Of a DNA stretch of 52,383 nt, positions 7,156 through 15,592 are shown piece by piece. Position 1 is the stretch's first letter, and each line of letters opens with the position of its first letter. The stretch is from an uncultured Eubacteriales bacterium (lineage in GTDB: Bacteria; Bacillota; Clostridia; Peptostreptococcales; Anaerovoracaceae): assembly GCA_902786355.1 (NCBI GenBank), contig CADABZ010000020.1, forward strand, positions 1 through 52,383. Reading direction: 5' to 3'. The position numbers and the translations under genes were made by a program. The notes beneath the pieces were generated by a model, which was not told where the DNA came from, did not search any database, and worked only from the letters and a program-made list of their open reading frames with translations.

Positions 7156-7467
7156 ATGTCAGATAAAAAGGAGTGCTGCGCATGCAGCGAGAAAAGAAAA
7201 GAACGCAGCCCTGAGGAGTATAAGGATCTGATCAACAGGCTTAGCCGCATCGAAGGCCAGGTCCGCGGCATCAAGGCCATGGTTGAAAAAGGCGCATACT
7301 GCCCTGACATCCTCATCCAGGCATCGGCAGTCAACGCGGCTCTCAACAGCTTCAGCAAGGTGCTCCTGTCCAACCACATCCGCACCTGCGTCAGAAATGA
7401 CATACGCGAAGGCAATGATGAAGTAGTCGAAGAGCTCGTCACTACCCTTCAGAAGATGATGAAATAG
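7156..7467 (+). CDS. csoR: Copper-sensing repressor CsoR (103 aa)
   Basis: CsoR is an all-helical tetrameric repressor that leaves DNA when it binds Cu(I). The metal-binding triad is present as C49 (AYCPDIL), H74 and C78 (SNHIRTCV). The region RLSRIEGQVRGIKAMVE is the family signature. An N-terminal cluster of cysteines (C7, C8, C10) is an extra that could also bind copper. GAGGAG stands 7 nt before the ATG. The gene lies 31 nt ahead of copA, behind two operators, so it controls its own operon. The related formaldehyde sensor FrmR lacks this exact Cys-His-Cys arrangement. Confidence 0.92.
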   Translation: MSDKKECCACSEKRKERSPEEYKDLINRLSRIEGQVRGIKAMVEKGAYCPDILIQASAVNAALNSFSKVLLSNHIRTCVRNDIREGNDEVVEELVTTLQKMMK

Positions 7468-7498
7468 ACTGACTTGCTACATCCAAGAGGTAGATAAA

Positions 7499-9997
7499 AT
7501 GGAACAATACATAGTTACGGGAATGAGCTGCGCCGCATGTCAGGCCCGGGTGGAGAAAGCCGTCTCCAGGGTCCCGGGTGTCGATTCATGCTCGGTAAGC
7601 CTTCTTACCAATTCAATGGGAGTCGAGGGCAGCGCGGCTCCGGAAGAAATAATACGCGCGGTGACTGATGCAGGCTACGGCGCACGTCTGAAAGCGGCAG
7701 ATACCGCTTCAGCCGGCGCATCCTCAGGGAGTTTTGCCGCAGAAGAGGCCGCTCTTGAAGACCGCGAGACACCGATGTTTAAGAAGAGGCTTCTCTGGTC
7801 GCTTGGCTTTCTTATCGTCCTCATGTATTTCTCCATGGGACACACGATGTGGGGCTGGCCAATACCGGCGTTCTTTGAGGGGAACCACATAGCCATGGGC
7901 CTTCTGCAGATGATCCTGGCAGCAATAGTCATGGTCATCAATCAGAAGTTCTTCATTAACGGCTTCAGAGGCCTCATCCACCTCGCGCCTAACATGGACA
8001 CGCTGGTCGCAATGGGCAGCGCCGCTTCCTTCTGCTGGAGCACCTATGTGCTTTTCGCGATGACGGGCGCACAGCTGGCCGGTGACAGTGAAGCAGTCAT
8101 GAAATACATGCACGACTTCTACTTCGAGTCAGCCGCCATGATCCTCACCCTGATCACTGTGGGCAAAATGCTCGAAGCCAGGTCCAAAGGCAAAACGACG
8201 GACGCTCTCAGGAGCCTCATGAAGCTCGCACCGCAGACTGCGGTCGTTGTACGAAACGGCATCGAAACAGAAGTACCGGTCTCTCAGGTAAGAGTCGATG
8301 ACGAATTCATCGTCCATCCCGGCGAGAACATCCCGGTCGATGGAGTAATCATCGAAGGCGCATCCGCTGTCAATGAGGCTGCCCTCACAGGCGAGTCGAT
8401 CCCTGTCGACAAGAAAACAGGCGATCACGTCTCAGCTGCCACATCGAACCAGTCAGGATTCATACGCTGCAGGGCAACAAGAGTTGGCGAAGACACCACA
8501 CTCGCACAGATAATCCGCATGGTCAGCGATGCAGCAGCGACAAAGGCGCCTATCGCCAAGGTTGCCGACAAGGTCTCCGGCATCTTCGTACCGGTCGTCA
8601 TCGGCATAGCACTGGTCACTCTTATTATATGGCTCGCTGTAGGTAAAGACACAGGTTTTGCACTTGCGCGTGCCATCTCAGTACTTGTCATCAGCTGCCC
8701 TTGCGCGCTCGGACTTGCCACACCTGTCGCTATCATGGTAGGCAGCGGAGTCGGTGCGAGAAACGGAATCCTCTTCAAGACTGCAGCTGCACTTGAAGAG
8801 ACGGGCCGCATAGAGATAGTCGCTCTCGACAAGACAGGTACCATCACCGGCGGCAACCCAGAAGTAACGGATGTGTTCACATGCAGAGGCGTTTCAAAGG
8901 ATGAACTTCTCGAAGTCGCCGCTGCTGTTGAATCAAGGTCAGAGCACCCTCTTGCCAAGGCAGTGTGCAAATATATAGGCAGTACGACATTCAGGATCAG
9001 CGATTACGAGGAGATCCCGGGCGGCGGAGTCAGGGCCTTCACATGGGACGGCTCGAGCGCTGTCAGTATTGCCGGCGGCAACGCAGACTTCATGATCCTT
9101 AACAACGTGCCGGAGGCAGATGTCACCAGACTGATGAAAGAGACCGCGGAGTACGGCAACGCCGGCAAAACTTCCGTCCTCTTCGAGAAAGGCGGCAGGC
9201 TGCTCGGTCTCATAGCGCTTGCGGATTCAGTAAGAGGCGACAGCGTTGAAGCTATAAAAGAATTCAAAGAGATGGGCATCAGGACAGTAATGCTCACCGG
9301 CGACAGGAAGAAGACAGCCGAAGCCATCGCAGCTGAGGTTGGTGTGGACGAAGTCATAGCAGAAGTCCTTCCTGGCGGAAAGGAAGAAGTCATCCGCTCA
9401 CTCATGGAGCAGGGCCGCACCGCAATGATCGGCGATGGTATAAACGACGCTCCTGCACTGACAAGAGCAAACGTTGGTATCGCGATCGGCGCCGGCACGG
9501 ATGTCGCACTCGACGCGGCAGACGTAGTGCTCGTCAACAGCAGCCTTTCAGATGCGGTCAAGGCTGTAAAGCTCGGACGCGCGACACTCAGGAACATCCA
9601 CCAGAACCTCTTCTGGGCATTCTTCTACAACGCGATCTGCATCCCGGTAGCAGCCGGCGCGTACATACACGCATTCGGTCTGACGCTGAACCCGATGCTC
9701 GGAGCAGCAGCAATGAGCCTCTCAAGTTTCTGCGTCGTGACCAACGCACTGAGGCTCAACCTGGTTGACCTCGGCAGCAGAAATCGCAGATCTGAAGCTG
9801 CAGATAATAAGTCAGAAAAAGCTGACGGAACAGCTGCCGGCAGCGCTGAAAATATAACAAACAACGAAAGTGAGGAAAAACTGATGCAGAAGAAGATGAA
9901 CATCGAAGGAATGATGTGCCCGCACTGCGAGGCAACTGTAAAGAAGGCTCTTGAGGCACTCGACGGAGTAGAGTCAGCAGAGGTGAGCCACGAGTAG
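7499..9997 (+). CDS. copA: Copper-exporting P1B-type ATPase with a fused, shortened CopZ-like domain (832 aa)
   Basis: CopA pumps Cu(I) out of the cytoplasm. An N-terminal heavy-metal domain has GMSCAAC (C11, C14). Eight membrane spans include the transport motif CPC at about residues 400-402. The phosphorylation site is D444 in DKTGT. The P1B-type HP motif is in SEHPLAKAV and the hinge is GDGINDAP near residue 645. After the last membrane span a polar linker leads to a second metal domain, GMMCPHC (C807, C810). Inside the linker GAGGAAAAACTG precedes an in-frame ATG, as if a separate copZ gene had been fused to copA. The second domain stops after about 35 residues, roughly half its normal length; see the remnant at 10003-10032. 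Confidence 0.93.
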   Translation: MEQYIVTGMSCAACQARVEKAVSRVPGVDSCSVSLLTNSMGVEGSAAPEEIIRAVTDAGYGARLKAADTASAGASSGSFAAEEAALEDRETPMFKKRLLWSLGFLIVLMYFSMGHTMWGWPIPAFFEGNHIAMGLLQMILAAIVMVINQKFFINGFRGLIHLAPNMDTLVAMGSAASFCWSTYVLFAMTGAQLAGDSEAVMKYMHDFYFESAAMILTLITVGKMLEARSKGKTTDALRSLMKLAPQTAVVVRNGIETEVPVSQVRVDDEFIVHPGENIPVDGVIIEGASAVNEAALTGESIPVDKKTGDHVSAATSNQSGFIRCRATRVGEDTTLAQIIRMVSDAAATKAPIAKVADKVSGIFVPVVIGIALVTLIIWLAVGKDTGFALARAISVLVISCPCALGLATPVAIMVGSGVGARNGILFKTAAALEETGRIEIVALDKTGTITGGNPEVTDVFTCRGVSKDELLEVAAAVESRSEHPLAKAVCKYIGSTTFRISDYEEIPGGGVRAFTWDGSSAVSIAGGNADFMILNNVPEADVTRLMKETAEYGNAGKTSVLFEKGGRLLGLIALADSVRGDSVEAIKEFKEMGIRTVMLTGDRKKTAEAIAAEVGVDEVIAEVLPGGKEEVIRSLMEQGRTAMIGDGINDAPALTRANVGIAIGAGTDVALDAADVVLVNSSLSDAVKAVKLGRATLRNIHQNLFWAFFYNAICIPVAAGAYIHAFGLTLNPMLGAAAMSLSSFCVVTNALRLNLVDLGSRNRRSEAADNKSEKADGTAAGSAENITNNESEEKLMQKKMNIEGMMCPHCEATVKKALEALDGVESAEVSHE

Positions 9998-10002
9998 AAG
10001 CT

Positions 10003-10032
10003 AAGGAGTATAAGGTTCTCGGGATCGAGTAA
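10003..10032 (+). pseudogene. Out-of-frame remnant of the CopZ-like C-terminus
   Basis: In a different frame from copA, the codons after the copA stop read KEYKVLGIE followed by TAA. This is the usual ending of CopZ-like metal domains in this group. The copA frame ends at SHE just before it. About 25 residues of the domain are therefore missing, and the reading frame changed. This is best explained by a deletion; a sequencing or assembly error is the alternative. Confidence 0.6.
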
Positions 10033-10072
10033 CTGCGGCTGAAATGCAAAGCTCCCGGTATCGGGCTGCTGC

Positions 10073-10095
10073 GCCGGGAAAGCAACGTTCCCGGC
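10073..10095 (+). repeat. Hairpin in the copA 3' region
   Basis: GCCGGGAA (10073-10080) pairs perfectly with TTCCCGGC (10088-10095) around a 7-nt loop. Similar TCCCGG-ATCG stretches occur around it. It has no T-tract, so it is more likely an mRNA 3' stabiliser than a terminator. Confidence 0.5.
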
Positions 10096-10114
10096 ATCGA
10101 ATATGCAATGAGTT

Positions 10115-10156
10115 AAAGTCTCTGTCCGGCACTCACGGTGCCAGTCAGAGACTTTT
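10115..10156 (+). terminator. Terminator of csoR-copA
   Basis: AAAGTCTCTG (10115-10124) pairs with CAGAGACTTT (10146-10155), a 10-bp perfect stem, followed by T-rich sequence. The minus-strand hydrolase gene ends 17 nt further on, so the hairpin probably serves both convergent transcripts. Confidence 0.8.
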
Positions 10157-10172
10157 CTGTCAGTTATGTATG

Positions 10173-10964
10173 TCATGCATCCTTACTCTGCATATGCAGT
10201 CTCAGTTCTGCAAGGAACACTATCATCCTGTTGATCGCTTTGCTCTTGACCCACGGAGCCCTGAACATATGGCCCGCGTGAGGAAATCTGAAGAACCGCA
10301 CGTTTTCATAGACTCCGGCCGCCATTTCCGAATAGATCAGCGGAACGACTCTGTCACTTTCCCCGTGCAGGAGAAGGACGGGACCTTTATACTTTCCTAT
10401 CCTGTCGAGCCAGTCCTCAACGGCAAAAGCGTCTTCAATGAATATGCGGCCCAGTGTAACAGGCGGCTTTTTCGTACTGAACTCTTCCGGCAGATCGTGC
10501 GGATCGAACTTTCCGCCAAGGGCTCTTCCCTTTCTGGCGTCATCCGGCGCTGAGAAGGCCGGATACACGAGGATCAGCCCCGCTATCTCATCTCCCAGCT
10601 CTGCTGCAGCAAGAGCGGAGACCATGCCTCCCATCGAGAAGCCTGCAAGTACGAGAGCTTTGCCTCTCAGCCGCTGCTTCAGATATCTGACGACTGCCAT
10701 CAGATCACCGACCTCAGTCAGGATGCTCATCTCGCGGGTATCTCTCCCCTCACTGCACCCGTTCCCGGATCCCGGAAAGTCATACGTGAACACAGGGTAA
10801 GACCTTTTCGCCAGCTCGGTGGCATACTTAGTCTCCCAGTTCTGGTCAACGCCGAATTCATGGCTGATGACCACACACGGACGGTCCGATTCTCCATCCG
10901 GAATATACAGATGCCCTACGATCAGCGCCTCGCCGTCTCTTATTTCAACCCTGTGCTTATACAT
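10173..10964 (-). CDS. Alpha/beta hydrolase, acyl-esterase or dienelactone-hydrolase-like (263 aa)
   Basis: This is a soluble alpha/beta hydrolase. The nucleophile elbow is GFSMGG with Ser near residue 110. The acid is in HGESDRVVP near residue 204 and the histidine in FPHAGHMF near residue 230. The oxyanion region reads VVISHEFGVDQNWETKY, as in serine aminopeptidase / feruloyl-esterase-like families. The ATG at 10964 is preferred because GGAGGG lies 5 nt upstream; an ATG 6 codons earlier has no such site. The gene stands alone between two terminators. The substrate is unknown. Confidence 0.8.
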   Translation of the reverse strand: MYKHRVEIRDGEALIVGHLYIPDGESDRPCVVISHEFGVDQNWETKYATELAKRSYPVFTYDFPGSGNGCSEGRDTREMSILTEVGDLMAVVRYLKQRLRGKALVLAGFSMGGMVSALAAAELGDEIAGLILVYPAFSAPDDARKGRALGGKFDPHDLPEEFSTKKPPVTLGRIFIEDAFAVEDWLDRIGKYKGPVLLLHGESDRVVPLIYSEMAAGVYENVRFFRFPHAGHMFRAPWVKSKAINRMIVFLAELRLHMQSKDA

Positions 10965-10995
10965 TTTTCCCTCCAAACACAATGATACATCAAAT

Positions 10996-11029
10996 GAAAA
11001 AAGGTGACAACGATTCTCGCGTCACCTTT
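10996..11029 (-). terminator. Terminator of the 2-hydroxyacid dehydrogenase gene
   Basis: On the minus strand AAAGGTGAC pairs with GTCACCTTT (11021-11029 with about 11000-11008) and runs into TTTTTT. It lies directly behind the stop of the gene at 11036. Confidence 0.8.
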
Positions 11030-11035
11030 CAGCTG

Positions 11036-11899
11036 TCACAGTCCGTTGACTATATTATTCGGTCTCTCACCGTTCTCCATTTTCTTCATGCTGGCTATCG
11101 CCCATTCAAGCATTCTTTTGAAAGCCTGATCTGTTCTTCCCGCAGAGTGGGTCGTGAACAGTACCCTTGCATCAGCATCAGGTCTGAGATTTCTCAGAGG
11201 ATGATCATCCGGCATCGGTTCCGGTGATACTGTATCGAGAGCCGCAAACCCTATTTCATGAGCCTCAAGCGCCCAGGCGAGATCATCATTATTCACGATT
11301 TCTCCCCTTGCGACATTGACGAGCAGCACATCGTTTTTCATCATGCTGAGCGTCTCTCTGTTTATCATGTTGATCGTGGACGGAAGCACAGGTACATGGA
11401 TACTGATTATATCAGACTCTCTCATGAGTTCTTCCTGGGTAACATACTCGAGTCCGTATGCCTTTTCAAGTTCCTCATCCATCCTTATCGGGTCAGTGTA
11501 GACAAGTCTGCAGCCCCATGGCGCGAGTCTCTTAGCGACTTCTCTTCCTATGACTCCCATTCCGATCATTCCGATCGTTGAACCTTCGACCTCGCGCACG
11601 CCTCTTTCGACGAATAGAGCATTGGCTTTTGCGTACCCAAAGCGTCTTACGTTGTGATCCATCCAGCCGACTTTCCTGTATCCTGCCAGCATCAGAGCTG
11701 CACAGTGTTCTGCAACTGCGGCTGCGTTGACAGCCTTGTTGTTGCAGACCATGATGCCGAGCTCTTTTGCGCCATCAATGTCGACCATGTTGAATGAAAC
11801 GCCTTCTACATGCAGCATCTTCAGCTTTTTGCACGGCTCGAGCATTTCTTTGGTTATCCTGTCCATGCAGTCGACCAGAAGATAATCCGCCTCCTGCAT
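11036..11899 (-). CDS. D-isomer-specific 2-hydroxyacid dehydrogenase, N-terminus interrupted by TGA
   Basis: These NAD(P)-dependent enzymes interconvert 2-oxoacids and D-2-hydroxyacids. The nucleotide-binding motif is GMIGMGVIGREVA. The catalytic trio is visible as Arg in VNVARGEIV, Glu in SPEPMPDDHPL and His in TTHSAGRTD. The open frame as annotated begins at an internal methionine (MQEADYLLV) without a ribosome binding site and lacks about 40 residues of the N-terminal strand region. The same frame continues upstream with convincing coding sequence (SLPETRFEKYSVSWPEGWD) to ATG AAA at 12019, preceded by GGAG, but codon 3 is TGA (12011-12013). The gene may be a young pseudogene, or the base may be wrong. 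Confidence 0.75.
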   Translation of the reverse strand: MQEADYLLVDCMDRITKEMLEPCKKLKMLHVEGVSFNMVDIDGAKELGIMVCNNKAVNAAAVAEHCAALMLAGYRKVGWMDHNVRRFGYAKANALFVERGVREVEGSTIGMIGMGVIGREVAKRLAPWGCRLVYTDPIRMDEELEKAYGLEYVTQEELMRESDIISIHVPVLPSTINMINRETLSMMKNDVLLVNVARGEIVNNDDLAWALEAHEIGFAALDTVSPEPMPDDHPLRNLRPDADARVLFTTHSAGRTDQAFKRMLEWAIASMKKMENGERPNNIVNGL

Positions 11900-12052
11900 T
11901 TCTCTGAGACCATCATCATTGATCGGTCTTTCGATGTATCTTATATCCCAGCCTTCCGGCCAGCTGACACTGTATTTCTCAAATCTTGTTTCAGGCAGAC
12001 TGCATACGCATCATTTCATTACTCCTGTTCAGTATATAATACCCAATCCGGA

Positions 12053-12427
12053 TCATTCTCCTCTCAGATAAGCTCTGAGCTGCATCTTGTCTTCGTACTC
12101 GAGTGAATCTCTTCCGTACATGCCGCCGAGATTTTCAAGGTGATGCCTGAACTCATGTCTCACGACTTCGCGCAGCCTGTCTTTGAGATAGTCCTCATCC
12201 GCACCATGATATGTCCTCTCAAAAGAACCGTAGTATATCGTGATCTGATTTCCGAGACGCGATCTTGAGTATTCGCCCATGATCACAAGATCATTGTTCC
12301 TGGAATGCGGAGATATCTTAGTGTTTTCAGACAGCAAAACACCACCGTGAAGTTCTCTGAAGAATTCATCGGGAAGCTCGTCACACACTTCAGTCAGCAA
12401 TTCGAAAAATCTGTCTATATCAACCAT
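12053..12427 (-). CDS. Zincin-like metallopeptidase family protein (124 aa)
   Basis: This is a short conserved protein of the minimal zincin-like metallopeptidase family, whose physiological substrate is not known. The zinc motif HEFRHH (HExxH) lies near residue 99, inside VVRHEFRHHLENLGG. Family-typical stretches are LPDEFFRELHGGVLL and LVIMGEYSRSRLGNQITIYYGSF. The start at 12427 (MVDIDRFF) has AAGGA 8 nt upstream and matches the family's usual start; an ATG 10 codons earlier lacks one. It follows the esterase gene by 50 nt and lies 34 nt ahead of the dehydrogenase start. Confidence 0.82.
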   Translation of the reverse strand: MVDIDRFFELLTEVCDELPDEFFRELHGGVLLSENTKISPHSRNNDLVIMGEYSRSRLGNQITIYYGSFERTYHGADEDYLKDRLREVVRHEFRHHLENLGGMYGRDSLEYEDKMQLRAYLRGE

Positions 12428-12477
12428 ATACCCGTCCTTCACCCGGCCTGCCGGCACTGCTGCATGTCAGTGCCGCA

Positions 12478-13278
12478 TCATACCTGTTTGAGTACTCTGC
12501 TGAGGCCTCTGTCGAGATACTCATTCCAGAAGAACCAGTCGTGTTTTCCCGGTCCCTCTTCATAGATGAGATCCGCACCTTCTTTTGTGAGAAAATCTCT
12601 GAACTCTCTGTTATCGTCAAGAAGATCGTCTTCTGTTCCGATAGCCATATATATAAGCGGGATATCAGCGCCTGCTGCCTTGAGCCTTCTGTACTGCTCT
12701 TCAGGATTCCTGTCAGATTTAAGGAGCTCTGACGGATCTCCGAAGAGATCTGTACGCATCTGCGGAGGTGTCACGCTTTTGATATTCTCTCTTATATCAC
12801 ATGCGAGATCCTTCACGATCAGCGCCGAAGAGAGAGCTATGCATGCCGAAAACCTGTCTGGATGATCCAGAGCAGTGTGCAGAGCACCGTAGCCACCCAT
12901 CGACAGTCCGCCGATCATGGTGTTTTCTCTGGTAAAGTCTGTCCTGAAGGTCTTACCGATATATTCAGGCAGCTCCTCTGCGATAAAAGTCTCATAATTT
13001 GCGCCTGTATATCCCTTATCAAGGTAAAAGCTGTTGCCGGTAGTCGGCATGAAGATATTAAGATTGTACTGAATAGCCATAAGCTGGGCATTCCCGCCGT
13101 ACAGCCAGTCAGTATCTGTCCCCGTAAGCCCGTGCAGAAGGATAATGTTCTTTCTCTCTCTGTCGTAATGCGATGTATCCTTCACCTCAGCCATCTCAAC
13201 ATCATTAGGGATCACGAATGAAAAATTCGCATGCTGCATTATCGAGAGTGCATGAAATTCCATTCTTCCGCTTGCCAT
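12478..13278 (-). CDS. Esterase of the EstA / S-formylglutathione hydrolase-like family (266 aa)
   Basis: This is a putative serine esterase of the esterase-D superfamily (tributyrin esterase-like). It has the lid-side motif ILLHGLTGTDTDWL near residue 48 and the nucleophile elbow GGLSMGGYGA with S126. The acid region is in IGTEDDLLDD and the histidine in GPGKHDWFFWNEYL. There is no signal peptide, so it is probably cytoplasmic. GGGAGGGG precedes the ATG. It could act on short acyl esters or a thiol-formyl adduct; glutathione is unlikely in this organism type. Confidence 0.82.
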   Translation of the reverse strand: MASGRMEFHALSIMQHANFSFVIPNDVEMAEVKDTSHYDRERKNIILLHGLTGTDTDWLYGGNAQLMAIQYNLNIFMPTTGNSFYLDKGYTGANYETFIAEELPEYIGKTFRTDFTRENTMIGGLSMGGYGALHTALDHPDRFSACIALSSALIVKDLACDIRENIKSVTPPQMRTDLFGDPSELLKSDRNPEEQYRRLKAAGADIPLIYMAIGTEDDLLDDNREFRDFLTKEGADLIYEEGPGKHDWFFWNEYLDRGLSRVLKQV

Positions 13279-13318
13279 ATTTTTCCCCTCCCTTTATTTC
13301 ATTATTATTCGTTTTCAG

Positions 13319-14512
13319 TTAACATCCGGCATCATCAGAAGACAGGGCTTCTGCTGCCGTGCGTGCAGTAGACCAGCACATCTGCAGATTGTAGCCTCCT
13401 GTTATGCCATAAGCATCTATCGCCTCGCCTATCGCATAAAGGCCCGGAAGATTCCTGATCTGCATCGAGGTCATGTCGATCTCTTCAAGGCTTATGCCCC
13501 CTGCTGTAACCATACCTTTCTCATCTGTTGAAATCACACGGAAATCATCATGATCAAGCAGAGCCGCCAGAACTTTGGTCCTTACATCTCCCGAAGGTCC
13601 GGCAGCGCGTTTCTCAAGGATCTTCTGCATGCGCTTCGGAAGATCACTGAGCTCTCTGTTATACTGGAGCCTCAGTATCTCTCCCGGCTCTGCATAGCCT
13701 GAGATATTCAGTATCACCGGTCCGGAGAATCCTCTGTGAGTAAAAAGTATATCGCCTCTCATCCTTGCTGCTTTTCCCTTGCATGTACAGGCAGCATCAG
13801 AGCTGAATGCAGTGACAGTGACGTCCTGAAGCGATACCCCGCTCAGATCCTCATACGGATAATCTTCGACATAGACAGGTGCAAGCGCAGGCCTGAGTTC
13901 CGTGACTTCTATACCCACATCTCTGAGAAGGCCGAAGACCGATCCGTCAGAACCTGTCTCCGGGAAGGTTATCCCGCCTGAAGCTATCACTATACTATCT
14001 GCAGCAATGCATCCGCCCGGAGTCATGATCTCCCATGATCCTGCTTCATCATCCGGATGGTCAAGGCCGAACACTTCAGATTCAGTCCTGAGCTCCCAGC
14101 CGTTCTCCTTCGATACCGCAAGAAGCATATCAAGTATATCCGAGGCCTTCATTGATTCCGGAAACAGCCTGCCGGCATCTTCTATTTCATGCGGCTCAAT
14201 GAGGCTGCCCTTCTCATCTGCAAGGCTTATCCCGCGGTCTGCGAGCCAGTCTGCAAGCTCCAGATTGCTGTGGCGGTAGAGACATTTTCTCAGAAGCGGA
14301 CCGCTCTCGCCGTAAGCGCTGATAAAATCTTTTATACTGCCTCCGTGCGTGATATTGCATCGTCCGCCGCCGCTCATAAGAAGCTTCGTCCCGAAGCTGT
14401 GAGTCTTCTCCAGGAGGATCCCCTTCCTGCCTTCAAGAGGAAGTGACGCTGCAAACATGAGACCTGAAGCACCTCCGCCTATAACAGCTATGTCATACTT
14501 TTCGGCTGTCAT
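13319..14512 (-). CDS. HI0933/BaiN-type flavoprotein (397 aa)
   Basis: This is an FAD-dependent protein of the family that includes BaiN and was earlier called aminoacetone oxidase family. The FAD site is IAVIGGGASGLMFA near residue 9, followed by the family hallmark KLLMSGGGRCNITH near residue 44. The C-terminal FAD contact is GLYAIGEAIDAYGITGGYNLQMC. The enzyme reduces or oxidises an unknown small molecule; BaiN works on bile acids in gut Clostridia, but the assignment cannot be carried over from family membership. The start overlaps the threonine aldolase stop by 4 nt (ATGA), so the two are coupled. Confidence 0.88.
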   Translation of the reverse strand: MTAEKYDIAVIGGGASGLMFAASLPLEGRKGILLEKTHSFGTKLLMSGGGRCNITHGGSIKDFISAYGESGPLLRKCLYRHSNLELADWLADRGISLADEKGSLIEPHEIEDAGRLFPESMKASDILDMLLAVSKENGWELRTESEVFGLDHPDDEAGSWEIMTPGGCIAADSIVIASGGITFPETGSDGSVFGLLRDVGIEVTELRPALAPVYVEDYPYEDLSGVSLQDVTVTAFSSDAACTCKGKAARMRGDILFTHRGFSGPVILNISGYAEPGEILRLQYNRELSDLPKRMQKILEKRAAGPSGDVRTKVLAALLDHDDFRVISTDEKGMVTAGGISLEEIDMTSMQIRNLPGLYAIGEAIDAYGITGGYNLQMCWSTARTAAEALSSDDAGC

Positions 14513-15531
14513 ACTTCTCTGAGCACCTCCAGATCTTCTTCACGTGTTGACCAGCTTGTAGCAAGTCTTACGATGGTGCGTTTCTCATCGTAAACGCCCC
14601 AGCGGTCGAAGACCACCTTCTTGCCGAGCACTTCCATCTGCTCTTCTGTCATAAGCACGAGCTGCTGGTTGGTCGGTGAATCCATATAGAACTCCCATCC
14701 CTTTTCTCTTATGATCTCTTTGAGCTTCTCCGCCATGTCGATCGCGTGCCTGCTTATGCGAAAATACAGGTCGTCAGTGAACAGTGTGTCAAACTGTATG
14801 CCGAGGAGCCTTCCTTTTGCGAGGAGTGCGCCGCGTTTCTTGACGGATGTCATGAAGTGAGCCGGCATGTTGCCCTTAGTGAAGACGACAGCCTCACCGC
14901 AGAGTGCGCCCACCTTTGTCCCGCCTATGTAAAACACATCTGCCAGTCTGGCAATATCCTCCAGAGTAAGATCCGACTGTCTGCTCATAAGTCCGTATCC
15001 GAGCCTTGCTCCGTCAATGTAGAGAGGCAGACTGAATTCACGGCATACTTCCGAGACAGCCTCGAGCTCGCTTCTGCTGTATAGAGTTCCCGGTTCTGTC
15101 GGATACGAAATGTAGACCATTCCCGGGAATACCATGTGATCATGGGTGACATCGCTGTAGAAACGTTCAATGAAAGCACGAAGCGCTGACGCTTCAAGCT
15201 TGCCGTCTGTCCCCGGGAGTTCCAGCACCTTGTGTCCGGTGTACTCTATCGCACCGGATTCATGGACACTGACGTGTCCGCTGTCAGATGCAATGACACC
15301 TTCCCAGTCTCTTAGCATAGTCGAGATGACGACAGCGTTGGTCTGAGTTCCTCCGACCAGAAATTCCACCTGCGCGTCAGGACATCCGCAGGCCCTGCGG
15401 ATCTTTTCCTTTGCTCTGACGGTATATTCATCCATGCCGTAACCGGAGAGACTTTCCATATTGGTCTCAGTCAGCCTCCTGATTATCTCAGGATGAGCTC
15501 CTGCTATATAATCGCATTCAAAGGATACCAT
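14509..15531 (-). CDS. ltaE: Low-specificity threonine aldolase, PLP-dependent (340 aa)
   Basis: This is a fold-type I PLP enzyme that splits threonine or allo-threonine into glycine and acetaldehyde. The PLP lysine is K206 in YIGGTKVGALCGE. The aspartate holding the pyridine ring is D173 in YIDGARLGYG. The substrate-side GGTQTNAVV stretch near residue 60 is typical of the family. The length is normal. GGGGGG precedes the ATG. It is translationally coupled to the flavoprotein downstream, an association without an obvious metabolic reason. Confidence 0.9.
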   Translation of the reverse strand: MVSFECDYIAGAHPEIIRRLTETNMESLSGYGMDEYTVRAKEKIRRACGCPDAQVEFLVGGTQTNAVVISTMLRDWEGVIASDSGHVSVHESGAIEYTGHKVLELPGTDGKLEASALRAFIERFYSDVTHDHMVFPGMVYISYPTEPGTLYSRSELEAVSEVCREFSLPLYIDGARLGYGLMSRQSDLTLEDIARLADVFYIGGTKVGALCGEAVVFTKGNMPAHFMTSVKKRGALLAKGRLLGIQFDTLFTDDLYFRISRHAIDMAEKLKEIIREKGWEFYMDSPTNQQLVLMTEEQMEVLGKKVVFDRWGVYDEKRTIVRLATSWSTREEDLEVLREV

Positions 15532-15551
15532 TTTCCCCCCTTTTATCAGGA

Positions 15552-15582
15552 TGAGCTCCGATCCTGTGAAAACCGGAGCTCA
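15552..15582 (-). terminator. Inverted repeat between mltG and the aldolase gene
   Basis: TGAGCTCCG (15552-15560) pairs perfectly with CGGAGCTCA (15574-15582) around a 13-nt loop. It lies behind mltG, but no T-tract follows on the minus strand, so termination would be weak or Rho-assisted. Confidence 0.45.
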
Positions 15583-15592
15583 GCTTTAAATT

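Noticed and set aside
12005-12019. Selenocysteine at the TGA of the 2-hydroxyacid dehydrogenase
   Set aside because: No clear SECIS-type hairpin follows the TGA and this enzyme family is not known to use selenocysteine; a nonsense mutation or base error is simpler.
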